DNA of 64,000 nucleotides from Mangrovibacter phragmitis (GCF_001655675.1 NZ_LYRP01000049.1:1-64000); one strand, 5' to 3'. Counted from the first letter of the stretch, positions 1 through 10,788 are shown. The notes: generated by a model from the sequence alone, not told the origin. Made by a program: numbers and translations.

Positions 1-259
1 ATCCCAGCGCCCTTCGGGTATGGGCAAGGCAGCAGCCGTGCGTAAAGTAATGGTCGACGGCGGCCTGTTTCTGCGAATCAGAGTAGCGCTCTTTGCGGGG
101 CAGGGAACTGATATTGCCACCGCTGGCTTCCCATGCCTGTACCCATCGCCGGAGGTTGCGCTCTGTGGGGTAGCCCAATTCACGAATAACAGAGGTGATC
201 TTTCTACCGAATTTAAAATAGAGCTCAATAGCACGAAGGCGCTCAGCTTTTGAATACAT
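1..259 (-). CDS. IS3-family transposase, N-terminal part (OrfA-like), partial
   Basis: An open frame starts at ATG 259 and is still open at position 1 (86 codons visible). The translation begins MYSKAERLRAIELYFKFG and continues with IRELGYPTERNLRRW, the helix-turn-helix DNA-binding region typical of the first protein of IS3-family elements. A good ribosome site (GGAGA) lies a few bases upstream of the ATG. The start is intact, so the copy is not broken at its 5' end; whether the catalytic part is intact cannot be seen. The protein would bind the element ends during transposition. It is the first sign that the area beside eno has received mobile DNA. Confidence 0.8.
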   Translation of the reverse strand, partial: MYSKAERLRAIELYFKFGRKITSVIRELGYPTERNLRRWVQAWEASGGNISSLPRKERYSDSQKQAAVDHYFTHGCCLAHTRRALG

Positions 260-328
260 AAATTATCTCCTGAGAGTCCAGGAAATCGTCCGCACCCCCT
301 TTCCGGTCTTATATCAGTGTTGCTGACA
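1..328 (-). mobile_element. IS3-family insertion sequence, one end (runs off window)
   Basis: The transposase gene start at 259 and about 70 bp of leader form one end of an insertion sequence. The outer boundary is inferred: a TGTCAGCA sequence read on the minus strand from 328 fits the 5'-TG usual for IS3-family termini, but the opposite end lies outside the window, so neither the inverted repeat nor a target duplication can be confirmed. Confidence 0.5.
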
Positions 329-365
329 ACTGCGGCCGCAGTCATGTTGTAGGGGGAAAGTAGCC

Positions 366-397
366 GAAAATCAATGAATTGACTTTCCTGTTTTTTT
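366..397 (+). terminator. Possible rho-independent terminator
   Basis: GAAAaTCAA (366-374) pairs with TTGAcTTTC (379-387) around a TGAA loop, with one internal mismatch, and is followed by CTG and seven T residues. No plus-strand gene is visible directly upstream, so it may be a relic. The T run merges into the 50-bp repeat described next. Confidence 0.4.
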
Positions 398-441
398 ATT
401 GGGTGTCATCCTCTCGTTCTGTGCGAACATGAGGTTTGTCA
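392..441. repeat. 50-bp hairpin-forming repeat, copy A
   Basis: This stretch matches 24691-24740 at 42 of 50 positions without gaps. Its centre folds: CCTC (410-413) pairs with GAGG (431-434), and GTTC (416-419) pairs with GAAC (425-428). Differences between the two copies include a compensatory C-G to T-A change in the outer stem, which suggests the fold is kept. Both copies start within the T run that follows a terminator-like hairpin. The element is not one I recognise by name. Confidence 0.55.
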
Positions 442-548
442 TCAGACTCAAAGCCCCCAAAGGAGATTTTAAATACAACTTAACACTTTGAAATAAAAGA
501 ATTTGTTTCATGTCATATCCACATGTTGACCACATCGATACTAGAAGA

Positions 549-575
549 GGCCCCGCGAATGCGGGGCTTTCTTTT
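549..575 (+). terminator. Strong rho-independent terminator
   Basis: GCCCCGC (550-556) pairs perfectly with GCGGGGC (561-567) around a GAAT loop, followed by TTTCTTTT. It reads in the plus direction. No plus-strand gene ends just before it, so it either closes an unrecognised transcript (442-548) or is left over from a lost gene. Confidence 0.75.
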
Positions 576-909
576 AATTATCCGTTTCGACAAATACTCC
601 CTCGAAGACAACGAATAAACCGTAACCAGCCGCCCTGACAGGCGACTTTTTAATACCCGCCATCACACGCCCTTAGAGCGACGACACACCGCCGCAATCG
701 ACAACCTCCCAACGACTCACCCGACACCATCACAACGCGATAGCGAGCCGCTGAGACGCGAGGAAAATAAATAACCCGGCTCAGCGCGCAATGCTTTCCC
801 CGCCACGCCAGCCCGGTTAACGGGTTGCTTTTAATGCAGGTACATCAGGAGCCCCGAGCCCTGCCAGCGCTGATGCTGGCTGACAAACGCTGGAATGTAA
901 AACGGATGC

Positions 910-939
910 AAACTCATGCACCTGATGCATGCAGAGTTT
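910..939. repeat. Imperfect inverted repeat
   Basis: AAACTC (910-915) pairs with GAGTTT (934-939). Inside it, ATGCA (916-920) pairs with TGCAT (926-930) around CCTGA, leaving a three-base bulge. It lies about 35 bp beyond the immunity gene terminator. It could be an operator or a structured RNA end; nothing in the sequence decides. Confidence 0.4.
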
Positions 940-967
940 AAAAACGACATAATCGCCAGTAAATGGC

Positions 968-1000
968 ATAAAAAGACCGGCATTCTAAGTGCCGGTCTTG
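968..1000 (-). terminator. Terminator of the toxin-immunity operon
   Basis: AAGACCGGCA (973-982) and TGCCGGTCTT (990-999) form a perfect 10-bp stem. On the minus strand the stem is followed by a short T run. It lies 17 bp beyond the stop of the immunity gene and most likely ends the two-gene transcript. Confidence 0.8.
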
Positions 1001-1016
1001 TGGCTTAATTCAAGCA

Positions 1017-1445
1017 TCAGTTTTGCCATGAAATGATGTCGTCCAGACCAGAGAGCAGGTCGGGAAAGTAACTTTCATCAATATCGAAGGAATCATCAAG
1101 AGTAATACTGTCAGCATGGTTTTCAGGCTTAAGTACCATACTAACGCCAACAGTTCCGGCAAAATGTGCCTGATGAAACTTAAGCACAACCTGCTCGAAT
1201 GCCGAGGTTAAATTAATATCCTTAAATTTCGCCCCTGCCTTTAAGGCCTGATGGAAATCATGTGTATCATTCCTGAACTGCTCCAACTGACCGACAAAAA
1301 ACTCTGCAGCAAACTCTGTTTTTAAGGCAGGGATTGAGAATTCAACCCAAACCATAATACGGCTATAGGCAGGCTCTTCGGGCTCAGCCAGCCTTTCATA
1401 AGGCGTTAATTTAAGGTGCCTGTCACCGCTTGTGATATCTATCAT
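1017..1445 (-). CDS. Predicted immunity protein of the adjacent toxin
   Basis: A 142-residue acidic cytoplasmic protein with no signal peptide or membrane segment. Its layout (an early segment VWVEFSIPALKTEFAAEFF, a central F..QLEQFR helix, and a strand-rich second half ending in SYFPDLLSGLDDI) resembles WapI-like/DUF6228-type immunity proteins; this is by eye, not a search. The ATG at 1445 is preceded by GAGGGG at a short spacing, and the gene starts 9 bp after the toxin stop, so the two are surely cotranscribed and probably translationally linked. The inferred role is to bind and neutralise the toxin encoded upstream. The family name is uncertain; the immunity role rests mainly on position, size and acidity. 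Confidence 0.6.
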   Translation of the reverse strand: MIDITSGDRHLKLTPYERLAEPEEPAYSRIMVWVEFSIPALKTEFAAEFFVGQLEQFRNDTHDFHQALKAGAKFKDINLTSAFEQVVLKFHQAHFAGTVGVSMVLKPENHADSITLDDSFDIDESYFPDLLSGLDDIISWQN

Positions 1446-1454
1446 GATCCCCTC

Positions 1455-2135
1455 TTACGGCATGTACTGAAAATGCATGATAGTCCAGTCAGCTTCCCTG
1501 ACCAAAACCTCAAGACGGTAAGACTTATAAATATAAGTGCCTTTATTTTGCCTGTCTTCCACAAGCTTATACATACGAGCCTCGTAACGGAAAAGCCCTG
1601 GCTTTTTGAGAGGATCCGGCTTTCTTATGCCATAACGAATGGCCTTTTCCTGAATCTGTAAAGGCACATAACGACCAGGGGTCAGCATGTGCTTTGCCGA
1701 TGACTCACTCATCCTGAGCGCGCGAACTGATAAGCCCATTTTAAGACGGCCGCGCAAGAGACTGATGGTAGCCTCACTGAGCCTCACAGTTACGGCGGCT
1801 TTGACACCACTTTCCAGTAACGCCTTACCTGCCCGTAAAAGACGAAATGCACCAAAAGCAATTAAAGCGAGGTCTGTTGGGTCAATCAGGGGGGCCTCTA
1901 ATGGCGCTTCTTCCAGCCTGACAAACATGCCGTCTGCATCATAAATCTGCCATAAACCGGGAGCCTGAGCGACGGAATAACCAATACACATCCCGCTTTC
2001 GTCATCAACGATGGGTTTTGAGTTCAGTGGAGGATTGCGGGGGCGAAATTCGAAATATTCACCGGCTGGCAATGTAGACTGGAAGGTGTAGAAACGTCCT
2101 GGCTCGTCTGTAATTAATCCAACGCTCATTGTCAT
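1455..2135 (-). CDS. Predicted polymorphic toxin with CdiA_C-like RNase domain
   Basis: A 226-residue protein in three parts: an N-terminal region of about 80 residues that I do not recognise (begins SVGLITDEPGRFYTF); a hydrophobic pretoxin segment around residues 84-120 (PLIDPTDLALIAFGAFRLL); and a C-terminal domain of about 85 residues with SAKHM, PGRYVPLQIQEKAIRYG, KPDP and the closing READWTIMHFQY. The last part resembles the tRNase-type C-terminal domains of CdiA and Rhs toxins (BECR fold); the invariant-looking H, R and K residues are present. There is no signal peptide, filamentous repeat, PAAR or Rhs core, so the protein looks like a free-standing effector, possibly a type VI cargo. 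Start: AAAGGA lies just upstream of ATG 2135 (ATG 2129 also fits); the ATG at 2168 has no ribosome site. The immunity gene follows after 9 bp. Confidence 0.65.
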   Translation of the reverse strand: MTMSVGLITDEPGRFYTFQSTLPAGEYFEFRPRNPPLNSKPIVDDESGMCIGYSVAQAPGLWQIYDADGMFVRLEEAPLEAPLIDPTDLALIAFGAFRLLRAGKALLESGVKAAVTVRLSEATISLLRGRLKMGLSVRALRMSESSAKHMLTPGRYVPLQIQEKAIRYGIRKPDPLKKPGLFRYEARMYKLVEDRQNKGTYIYKSYRLEVLVREADWTIMHFQYMP

Positions 2136-2270
2136 GATTTCCTTTTGGGCTAACCTTTGAGTCATCATAAAGGACGTTTTTACTTCAATCTACTTTTCCT
2201 GATTCTGATTTTATCGACTTAGAAGCTAAGGTAATCCTCCCATTTTTAACCGTAGTTAAAAGTAGAGATT

Positions 2271-2470
2271 AAGCAGCCGGACAGCAGTTGCGCTTTCAGC
2301 TCCCTCGGGTCAGTGGTGTTTCAGGTGGCCCGCCAGTTCGCTTACGCTCCCGCCGCACCTTTATTCGCTTTCACTCTTTTCAAGGCTTGCCTGAGATTGA
2401 CTGGTTCACAGATGGCTTCCATCAGCCACGCTGCTGACGACGGACTTTCTCTGCTCGCCAGTGCCTGCAC
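2271..2470 (-). pseudogene. ltrA: Reverse transcriptase/maturase fragment of the intron
   Basis: Starting at GTG 2470 on the minus strand the translation reads VQALASRE… then EAICEPVNLRQALKRVKANKGAAG, the conserved N-terminal block of group II intron reverse transcriptases. A small deletion removes the expected VDGMT and shifts the frame. The next block can be read as SELAGHLKHH, an in-frame stop where W is expected, then, after another shift, ELKAQLLSG, again typical of the family. Similarity ends near 2271. Only about the first 60 codons survive, with frameshifts and a stop, so this is clearly decayed. Confidence 0.75.
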
Positions 2471-2811
2471 GGTTTCAGCCTCCTGTTCGCCAGTTAGCCT
2501 ACCCTACGGTACGCTCAGTTCTGAATGCAGAACGACGGACAGGCCTTCTGGGGTAAGTTCGGCCTCTTTCACCACGCCCTGCCCAATCTACCATCCCGGC
2601 TCTTGATGGTTATCGCCTTTTTAATCAATGAATTGCTCAGCCTGCCGGGTAGGCCTTTTATCGGGTTTCTGTTCGTCAGGTCATGGTTTTGCTTCACGCT
2701 TCCTTCAGACCCCACCTCGCGACGGCGCCCTTGCGCTTCACTAGTCCTTTGCCACCAACAGGCTGGACAGGGGATTTTCACCCCCCGATGTGCTGAGCAT
2801 GCCCGGCACAC
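2271..2811 (-). mobile_element. Group II intron remnant, 3'-truncated
   Basis: Read on the minus strand, the segment begins GTGTGCCGGGCATG, the GUGYG-type 5' end of group II introns. It continues with the ribozyme domain I sequence familiar from enterobacterial introns (for example CTAGTGAAGCGCAAGGGCG near 2725-2745 and CATGACCTGACGAACAG near 2677-2695), and runs into the start of an intron reverse transcriptase frame. It stops near 2271, so the rest of the reverse transcriptase, domain V and domain VI are gone. The 5' end abuts the eno terminator in the same orientation, the insertion habit of class C introns. It cannot splice or move. Confidence 0.8.
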
Positions 2812-2814
2812 CAC

Positions 2815-2842
2815 AAAAAAACCCGCCGAAGCGGGTTTTTTT
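2815..2842 (-). terminator. eno rho-independent terminator
   Basis: CCCGC (2822-2826) pairs with GCGGG (2831-2835) around a CGAA loop (TTCG on the transcribed strand), flanked by A and T runs of seven. It begins about 20 bp past the eno stop. The group II intron remnant starts three bases beyond it. Confidence 0.9.
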
Positions 2843-2860
2843 CAGTAACAGAGCAGACGA

Positions 2861-4231
<1,371 letters not shown>

Positions 4232-4349
4232 TTAGCCCGCTAACGTTTCCAGGTAACCAGGTATAACCACCAGGTCCCGTGATACGTTCGCGGGCTACGT
4301 TACCAGCGTGGCAGGTGCTTACCGACCCCGCCGCGTTGCTGTACTAATA

Positions 4350-6002
<1,653 letters not shown>

Positions 6003-6213
6003 TTAGGTTTAAAAGACGATGGAATAACCAGGACGGGAAAGTAGTATACCTGAACAGCGCATTGCTCACAAACTTTCATTCTTCACTCTCTGGCCGGACA
6101 CCGAACGTGGTACGACCGAAGAAAATAGCTTGTCAGCGATAAATGTTTTTGACGTAAATCAAGCGCTTGTTATTTAATTTTTCTGCTAACTCGCGCTTGC
6201 TCGTAAAAACCAT

Positions 6214-7005
6214 TTAAATATCAATTTCCTGGCACTTAACTTGCTGCCATGCGCGTTCCATCTGTTCCAGAGTGGCTTGTTCGAGTGCCAGCCCCTGCTG
6301 GCGGATAATCGCCTCAACCTGGCGAAAACGGCGTTCAAATTTCAGGTTCGCTTTTTGAAGTGCTGTTTCGGCCTTTTTCCCTAAATGGCGCGATAAATTG
6401 ACTGTGGCAAACAACAAATCGCCCACTTCTTCTTCCAGTTTATCTTCATCCACCACCGCCTGGCTGGCTTCATGCATAACTTCATCAATTTCTTCATGCA
6501 CTTTTTCCAGAACCGGGCCAAGAGTGGTCCAGTCGAACCCTACGGCTGAGCAGCGTTTTTGTATTTTGTGTGCCCGCATCAACGCTGGCAGTGAGTGCGG
6601 GATATCATCCAGTACTGAAAATTGTTCTTTTTCTGCACGCTCTTCACGCTTAGTTTTTTCCCAATTGGCAAGCACAGCTTCACTGTCATTCAGTGTGGCA
6701 TCACCAAAAATGTGTGGGTGACGGCGCTCAAGTTTATCGCTGATGGCGGCGCATACACTGGTGAAATCGAAATGCCCGGCTTCCTGCGCCATTTGTGCAT
6801 AGAACACCACCTGAAATAATAAATCCCCCAGTTCGCCACGCAAATCGTCAAAATCTTCCCGTGCAATCGCATCCAGCACTTCGTAAGTTTCTTCCAGAGT
6901 ATAGGGAGCGATACTGGAGAATGTTTGTTCTTTATCCCACGGACAACCACTTTGCGGGTCACGTAAGCGCCGCATAATGCCCAACAGGCGTTCTATTTCG
7001 GTCAT
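6214..7005 (-). CDS. mazG: Nucleoside triphosphate pyrophosphohydrolase MazG
   Basis: Hydrolyses nucleoside triphosphates to monophosphates and pyrophosphate; in E. coli it also lowers ppGpp under starvation. 263 residues, matching the family. Two tandem MazG helical domains are visible: the first with RDPQSGCPWDKEQT and the metal-binding EETYEVLDAI…LRGELGDLLFQVVFYAQ, the second with EEIDEVMHEA…LEEEVGDLLFATVNLSRHLG, which has the active E-x-x-E motifs. In E. coli K-12 the toxin-antitoxin pair mazEF sits between relA and mazG; here only 145 bp separate mazG from relA and no such genes exist. Confidence 0.96.
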   Translation of the reverse strand: MTEIERLLGIMRRLRDPQSGCPWDKEQTFSSIAPYTLEETYEVLDAIAREDFDDLRGELGDLLFQVVFYAQMAQEAGHFDFTSVCAAISDKLERRHPHIFGDATLNDSEAVLANWEKTKREERAEKEQFSVLDDIPHSLPALMRAHKIQKRCSAVGFDWTTLGPVLEKVHEEIDEVMHEASQAVVDEDKLEEEVGDLLFATVNLSRHLGKKAETALQKANLKFERRFRQVEAIIRQQGLALEQATLEQMERAWQQVKCQEIDI

Positions 7006-7080
7006 TTCGGTTCCTTAAAGATTACAGCGAGAAAACAAACCATGAGGGATGACTACCGACTGGCATGGCCTGTGGAAATA

Positions 7081-7113
7081 ACACTCCCGGGCTGAGAACC
7101 CAGCCGGGAGTGT
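7081..7113 (-). terminator. Hairpin between relA and mazG
   Basis: ACACTCCCGG pairs with CCGGGAGTGT in a long GC-rich stem with a short loop. On the minus strand it is followed by TATTTCC, a poor T run, so it may be only a partial terminator or an attenuator for relA readthrough into mazG. Confidence 0.6.
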
Positions 7114-7150
7114 ATCAACGGGTGAGAGATAGACATTAAAACAGTGTGAG

Positions 7151-9385
7151 TTAACCGTGCAAACGGCGTGCGTCAATCACATCCGGCAGTTGGTTAAGCT
7201 TGCTCAGGACACGCCCCAACACCTGCTGGTTGTAAATTTCGATATCCATATCAATAGTGGCCAGTTGCTGCTTCACATCGCTGCGGCTGGCAACACCCAG
7301 CACGTTAACTTTTTCGTTTGCCAGTATGGTGGTGATATCACGCAACAGGCCACTGCGGTCATTTGCCGTTACCCGCACCACCAGCGAATAACCACTGGAA
7401 TAGCTTTCACCCCACACCGCATCAACCACGCGTTCCGGCGCATTGGCCTGTAACTCCGCCAGTTGCTCGCAGTCTGCACGGTGAATAGAAATACCGCGCC
7501 CCTGGGTGATATAGCCCGTAATATCGTCCCCTGGTATCGGTTGGCAGCAACGGGCGATATGGTGCATCAGGTTCCCCACGCCTTCCACCACAACCCGGCC
7601 ATTGTCCTTGCGGCTTTGGCTTTGCGGTGTATAGGTTTTTTGCTGAAGCTGTTTTAACGCCTGGGCATCCTGCTCTTCCGCACTGGGCTTGTTGAACTGC
7701 GATTGCAGGAAATTCACCATTTGGTTAAGGCGAATATCGCCTCCGCCAATCGCTGCCAGTAATTCATCCACTTCATTGAAGTTGTAACGCGGCAACAGAT
7801 GTTTTTCAGCATCTTTCAGGCTGATACCTAAATGCGCCAGCTCATCATCAAGGATCTGCCGCCCTGCAAGGATATTTTTATCGCGGTCCTGCTTACGGAA
7901 CCAGGCGTGAATTTTGGCCCGCGCACGGCTGGTTGCCACATAACCCAGGTTGGGGTTTAACCAGTCCCGGCTTGGGTTAGGTTGTTTCTGTGTGATGATG
8001 TCAATCTGGTCACCCATCTGCAATTGGTAGGTGAACGGGACAATACGCCCACCTATTTTCGCGCCAATGCAGCGGTGGCCCACATCACTGTGGATGTGGT
8101 AGGCAAAATCGAGCGGCGTAGACCCGGCAGGCAGGTCAACGACATCGCCTTTCGGGGTAAAGACATAGACCCGGTCGTCGAATACCTGGCTGCGCACTTC
8201 ATCCAGCATTTCACCGGTATCCGCCATCTCCTCTTGCCAGGCTATCAGTTTACGCAGCCAGGCAATGCGGTCTTCATGGCCTGAACGGCCACTGGCCGAT
8301 GCTGTGCCTTCTTTGTACTTCCAGTGCGCGGCAACACCCAGTTCAGCGTCTTCGTGCATCTGTTTGGTACGAATCTGGATCTCTACCGTTTTCCCTCCCG
8401 GCCCCAGCACCACTGTATGAATTGACTGGTAGCCATTGGGTTTAGGGTTCGCGACATAGTCATCGAACTCATCGGGCAAGTGACGATAATGGGTATGCAC
8501 AATACCCAATGCCGCGTAGCAATCCTGTAAACGTTCAGCCACGATGCGCACAGCACGCACATCAAACAACTCATCAAACGCCAGATGCTTTTTCTGCATC
8601 TTGCGCCAGATGCTGTAAATGTGTTTTGGCCGGCCGTAAACCTCGGCCTTCACACCTTCTTCTTTGATGGCTTCACGCAATTGACCAACGAACTCTTCGA
8701 TGTAGTGTTCGCGATCAAGCCGCCGCTCGTGCAGCAACTTCGCAATCCGTTTGTACTCATCAGGGTGCAGGTAGCGGAAGCAATAATCTTCCAGCTCCCA
8801 TTTCAGTTGCCCGATACCCAGGCGGTTCGCCAGTGGGGCATAAATATTGGTACATTCTTTTGCAGCCAGTACCCGCTCATCTTCCGGCGCATCTTTCACT
8901 TCGCGCAAATGCACAATACGTTCAGCCAGTTTGATGACCACGCAGCGGAAATCATCCACCATGGCCAGCAGCATACGGCGAACATTATCAACCTGTTCTG
9001 ACGAGACTGCGTCGGTATGGGTGGCTTTCAACTGGCGAATGGCGTCCATGTCGCGTACACCATGAATCAGCGTGGCGACCGATTTGCCCATGGCTTCCTG
9101 GATATCACTTTCGCTGACCACCTGGTTATCTGCCAGCGGGAACAGCAGTGCGGCGCACAGCGTGTCGGTATCCATGCTCAGCATAGTGAGGATTTCTACC
9201 ATCTCGACACCACGCCACAGAATCAGGTTGGCATCGTCATGGCCTGCAATTTGCTGCTGGCAATAGCGCACGGTATCCGTTAAACGGGCGCACGACTGCT
9301 GGCTCGCTATACCCAGACTTTTTATCCACGTTTCAGGGGCAAACTCGCCAACGTTATTGATATGTGCACTTCTTACCGCAACCAT
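7151..9385 (-). CDS. relA: (p)ppGpp synthetase RelA
   Basis: Ribosome-associated synthetase that makes (p)ppGpp when uncharged tRNA enters the A site. From ATG 9385 it is 744 residues, the E. coli length; AGGAGAGG lies just upstream, whereas the frame extends 16 codons further without support. Order of domains: a degenerate hydrolase domain with no HD motif (about 1-200); the synthetase domain with YGRPKHIYSIWRKMQKK, FDVRAVRI and NGYQSIHT; the TGS domain starting VYVFTPKGDVVDLP; a zinc-finger-like region with ARCCQPIPGD; and a C-terminal ACT domain beginning NDRSGLLRDITTIL. It lies 44 bp after rlmD on the same strand. Confidence 0.98.
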   Translation of the reverse strand: MVAVRSAHINNVGEFAPETWIKSLGIASQQSCARLTDTVRYCQQQIAGHDDANLILWRGVEMVEILTMLSMDTDTLCAALLFPLADNQVVSESDIQEAMGKSVATLIHGVRDMDAIRQLKATHTDAVSSEQVDNVRRMLLAMVDDFRCVVIKLAERIVHLREVKDAPEDERVLAAKECTNIYAPLANRLGIGQLKWELEDYCFRYLHPDEYKRIAKLLHERRLDREHYIEEFVGQLREAIKEEGVKAEVYGRPKHIYSIWRKMQKKHLAFDELFDVRAVRIVAERLQDCYAALGIVHTHYRHLPDEFDDYVANPKPNGYQSIHTVVLGPGGKTVEIQIRTKQMHEDAELGVAAHWKYKEGTASASGRSGHEDRIAWLRKLIAWQEEMADTGEMLDEVRSQVFDDRVYVFTPKGDVVDLPAGSTPLDFAYHIHSDVGHRCIGAKIGGRIVPFTYQLQMGDQIDIITQKQPNPSRDWLNPNLGYVATSRARAKIHAWFRKQDRDKNILAGRQILDDELAHLGISLKDAEKHLLPRYNFNEVDELLAAIGGGDIRLNQMVNFLQSQFNKPSAEEQDAQALKQLQQKTYTPQSQSRKDNGRVVVEGVGNLMHHIARCCQPIPGDDITGYITQGRGISIHRADCEQLAELQANAPERVVDAVWGESYSSGYSLVVRVTANDRSGLLRDITTILANEKVNVLGVASRSDVKQQLATIDMDIEIYNQQVLGRVLSKLNQLPDVIDARRLHG

Positions 9386-9429
9386 TGTCCTCTCCTTTCG
9401 GGACTCATTCTGGCAGATGGGAGCCAGTG

Positions 9430-10734
9430 TCAATCTTTTGCTTTTTCGAACAACACCATCGATTCCAGGTGACCAGTGTGCGGGAACATGTCCAACATTA
9501 CCAGCCGTGTTATCTGGTAACCCGCGGCCTGTAATGCTTCACTGTCACGCGCCAGAGTCGCCGGGTTACAGGATACATAAACAACCTTTTCTGGCGCGAG
9601 CCGGATAACCTGAGGTATGGCCACAGCAGCGCCCGCCCGGGCCGGGTCAAGTAATACTTTGGTAAAACCCTGCCTGGCCCAGGGTTGCCGGGTAACATCC
9701 GATTCCAGGTTCTCATGGTAGAACATGGCGTTCAGGCAACCATTATCAAGGGCATTTTGTTGCGCCTTTTCTACCAAAGCCAGAACCCCTTCCACCCCAA
9801 CAACCTGCGCCGCGCGTTTCGCCAGTGGCAGGGTAAAATTTCCCATGCCACAAAACAGGTCCAAAACCCGGTCCTGTGGTGTAACAGCCAGCCACTCGCA
9901 AGCCCGTGCCACCATCTGCTGATTCACCTGGTCATTCACCTGGATAAAATCTCGCGGGCTAAAGCTTAAGCGTAGACCGTCCGACAGATACCAGGGGATG
10001 TCACCGCTGATTCTTGTTAATACGTCACTTTCCGGTGCCAGAAACAGTGTCACCTGGTGTAAATGCGAAAATTGTTCCAGTTTTTCCTGGTCTTGCGAAT
10101 TTAACGGGCGAATGTGGCGCAGCACCATGACAGGGCCATTTTCAGCATCCACCAGTTCCACATGGCCGAGATAGCGCGCACCCTGTAATTGTTGTAAACA
10201 AGTTTGCAGTGGTTTTAATAATGCTTCAAGGCGACGCACCAAAACCGGGCATTGCTGTATGGTTACCAGCTCATTACTGGCACTTTTGCGAAAGCCCATC
10301 TGTAAAGACTGCGTTTTGGCAATAAAATTCAGGCTGAGCCTTGCCCGGCGGCGGTACGCCCAGGGTGCACCTGTAATGACATCATCTACCGGGCGTTTCA
10401 ACATGCGGGCCAGAGAGCGTGATTTACTTTGCTGCTGCAACGCAACTGAAGCATGTTGTTGTTGGCAGCCGCCACATACGCCAAAATGGGGGCAGACGGG
10501 TGAAACCCGTTCCGGGCTGTCATTTAGCCTGCGTAACAGTTTTCCTTTGGAATACTGGCGTTTATCTTCTGTGATGGTGACATCAACACGTTCACCCGGC
10601 AATGCGCCAGGAATAAACAGTGCTTTACCGTTGTGGCGTGCCACGCCTTGCCCAAAGGTGTCCAGGTCGTCAATAGTAACGGTGAGTGATTGACGCGTCG
10701 CCACGCGTCTTTTTGCAGAGTAGAATTGCGCCAT
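9430..10734 (-). CDS. rlmD: 23S rRNA m5U1939 methyltransferase
   Basis: Methylates U1939 of 23S rRNA with S-adenosylmethionine. 434 residues. It has an N-terminal TRAM domain (about 10-70), an iron-sulfur cluster motif [10 protein letters not shown] near residues 82-91 with a further cysteine in IQQCPVL, and the methyltransferase domain with [14 protein letters not shown], the base-flipping LDPARAGA, and the catalytic cysteine in [13 protein letters not shown]. It is transcribed toward relA, as in E. coli, and divergently from barA with a 54-bp gap that must hold both promoters. Formerly called rumA. Confidence 0.97.
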   Translation of the reverse strand: MAQFYSAKRRVATRQSLTVTIDDLDTFGQGVARHNGKALFIPGALPGERVDVTITEDKRQYSKGKLLRRLNDSPERVSPVCPHFGVCGGCQQQHASVALQQQSKSRSLARMLKRPVDDVITGAPWAYRRRARLSLNFIAKTQSLQMGFRKSASNELVTIQQCPVLVRRLEALLKPLQTCLQQLQGARYLGHVELVDAENGPVMVLRHIRPLNSQDQEKLEQFSHLHQVTLFLAPESDVLTRISGDIPWYLSDGLRLSFSPRDFIQVNDQVNQQMVARACEWLAVTPQDRVLDLFCGMGNFTLPLAKRAAQVVGVEGVLALVEKAQQNALDNGCLNAMFYHENLESDVTRQPWARQGFTKVLLDPARAGAAVAIPQVIRLAPEKVVYVSCNPATLARDSEALQAAGYQITRLVMLDMFPHTGHLESMVLFEKAKD

Positions 10735-10788
10735 GTGCTCGTTTTTACTTAATAATTACTGCGACATATTGTCCCATACTGGAACGTC

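Larger units (their letters stand above)
442..967. other. Noncoding accessory stretch with no recognisable gene
   Basis: I find no reading frame with convincing composition, start and ribosome site here. Visible structure: a strong terminator at 549-575, a weak CGCC/GGCG hairpin followed by ACTTTTT at 631-650, a GC-rich segment around 640-900 unlike the AT-rich DNA before it, and an inverted repeat at 910-939. The mosaic composition fits debris of successive insertions beside eno. Confidence 0.4.

Noticed and set aside
20..253. Plus-strand 77-codon frame
   Set aside because: Antisense to the IS3-family transposase gene, whose protein is clearly recognisable.
640..770. Minus-strand stop-free run that could be a phage-satellite gene relic
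   Set aside because: Short, no start with ribosome site, and similarity could not be supported by eye.
2136..2168. Upstream ATG pair (2168) as toxin start
   Set aside because: No ribosome site before it, whereas AAAGGA precedes the ATG at 2135.
2313..2848. Plus- and minus-strand frames of about 80-107 codons
   Set aside because: They lie over the group II intron remnant; the DNA is explained as ribozyme and decayed reverse transcriptase sequence.
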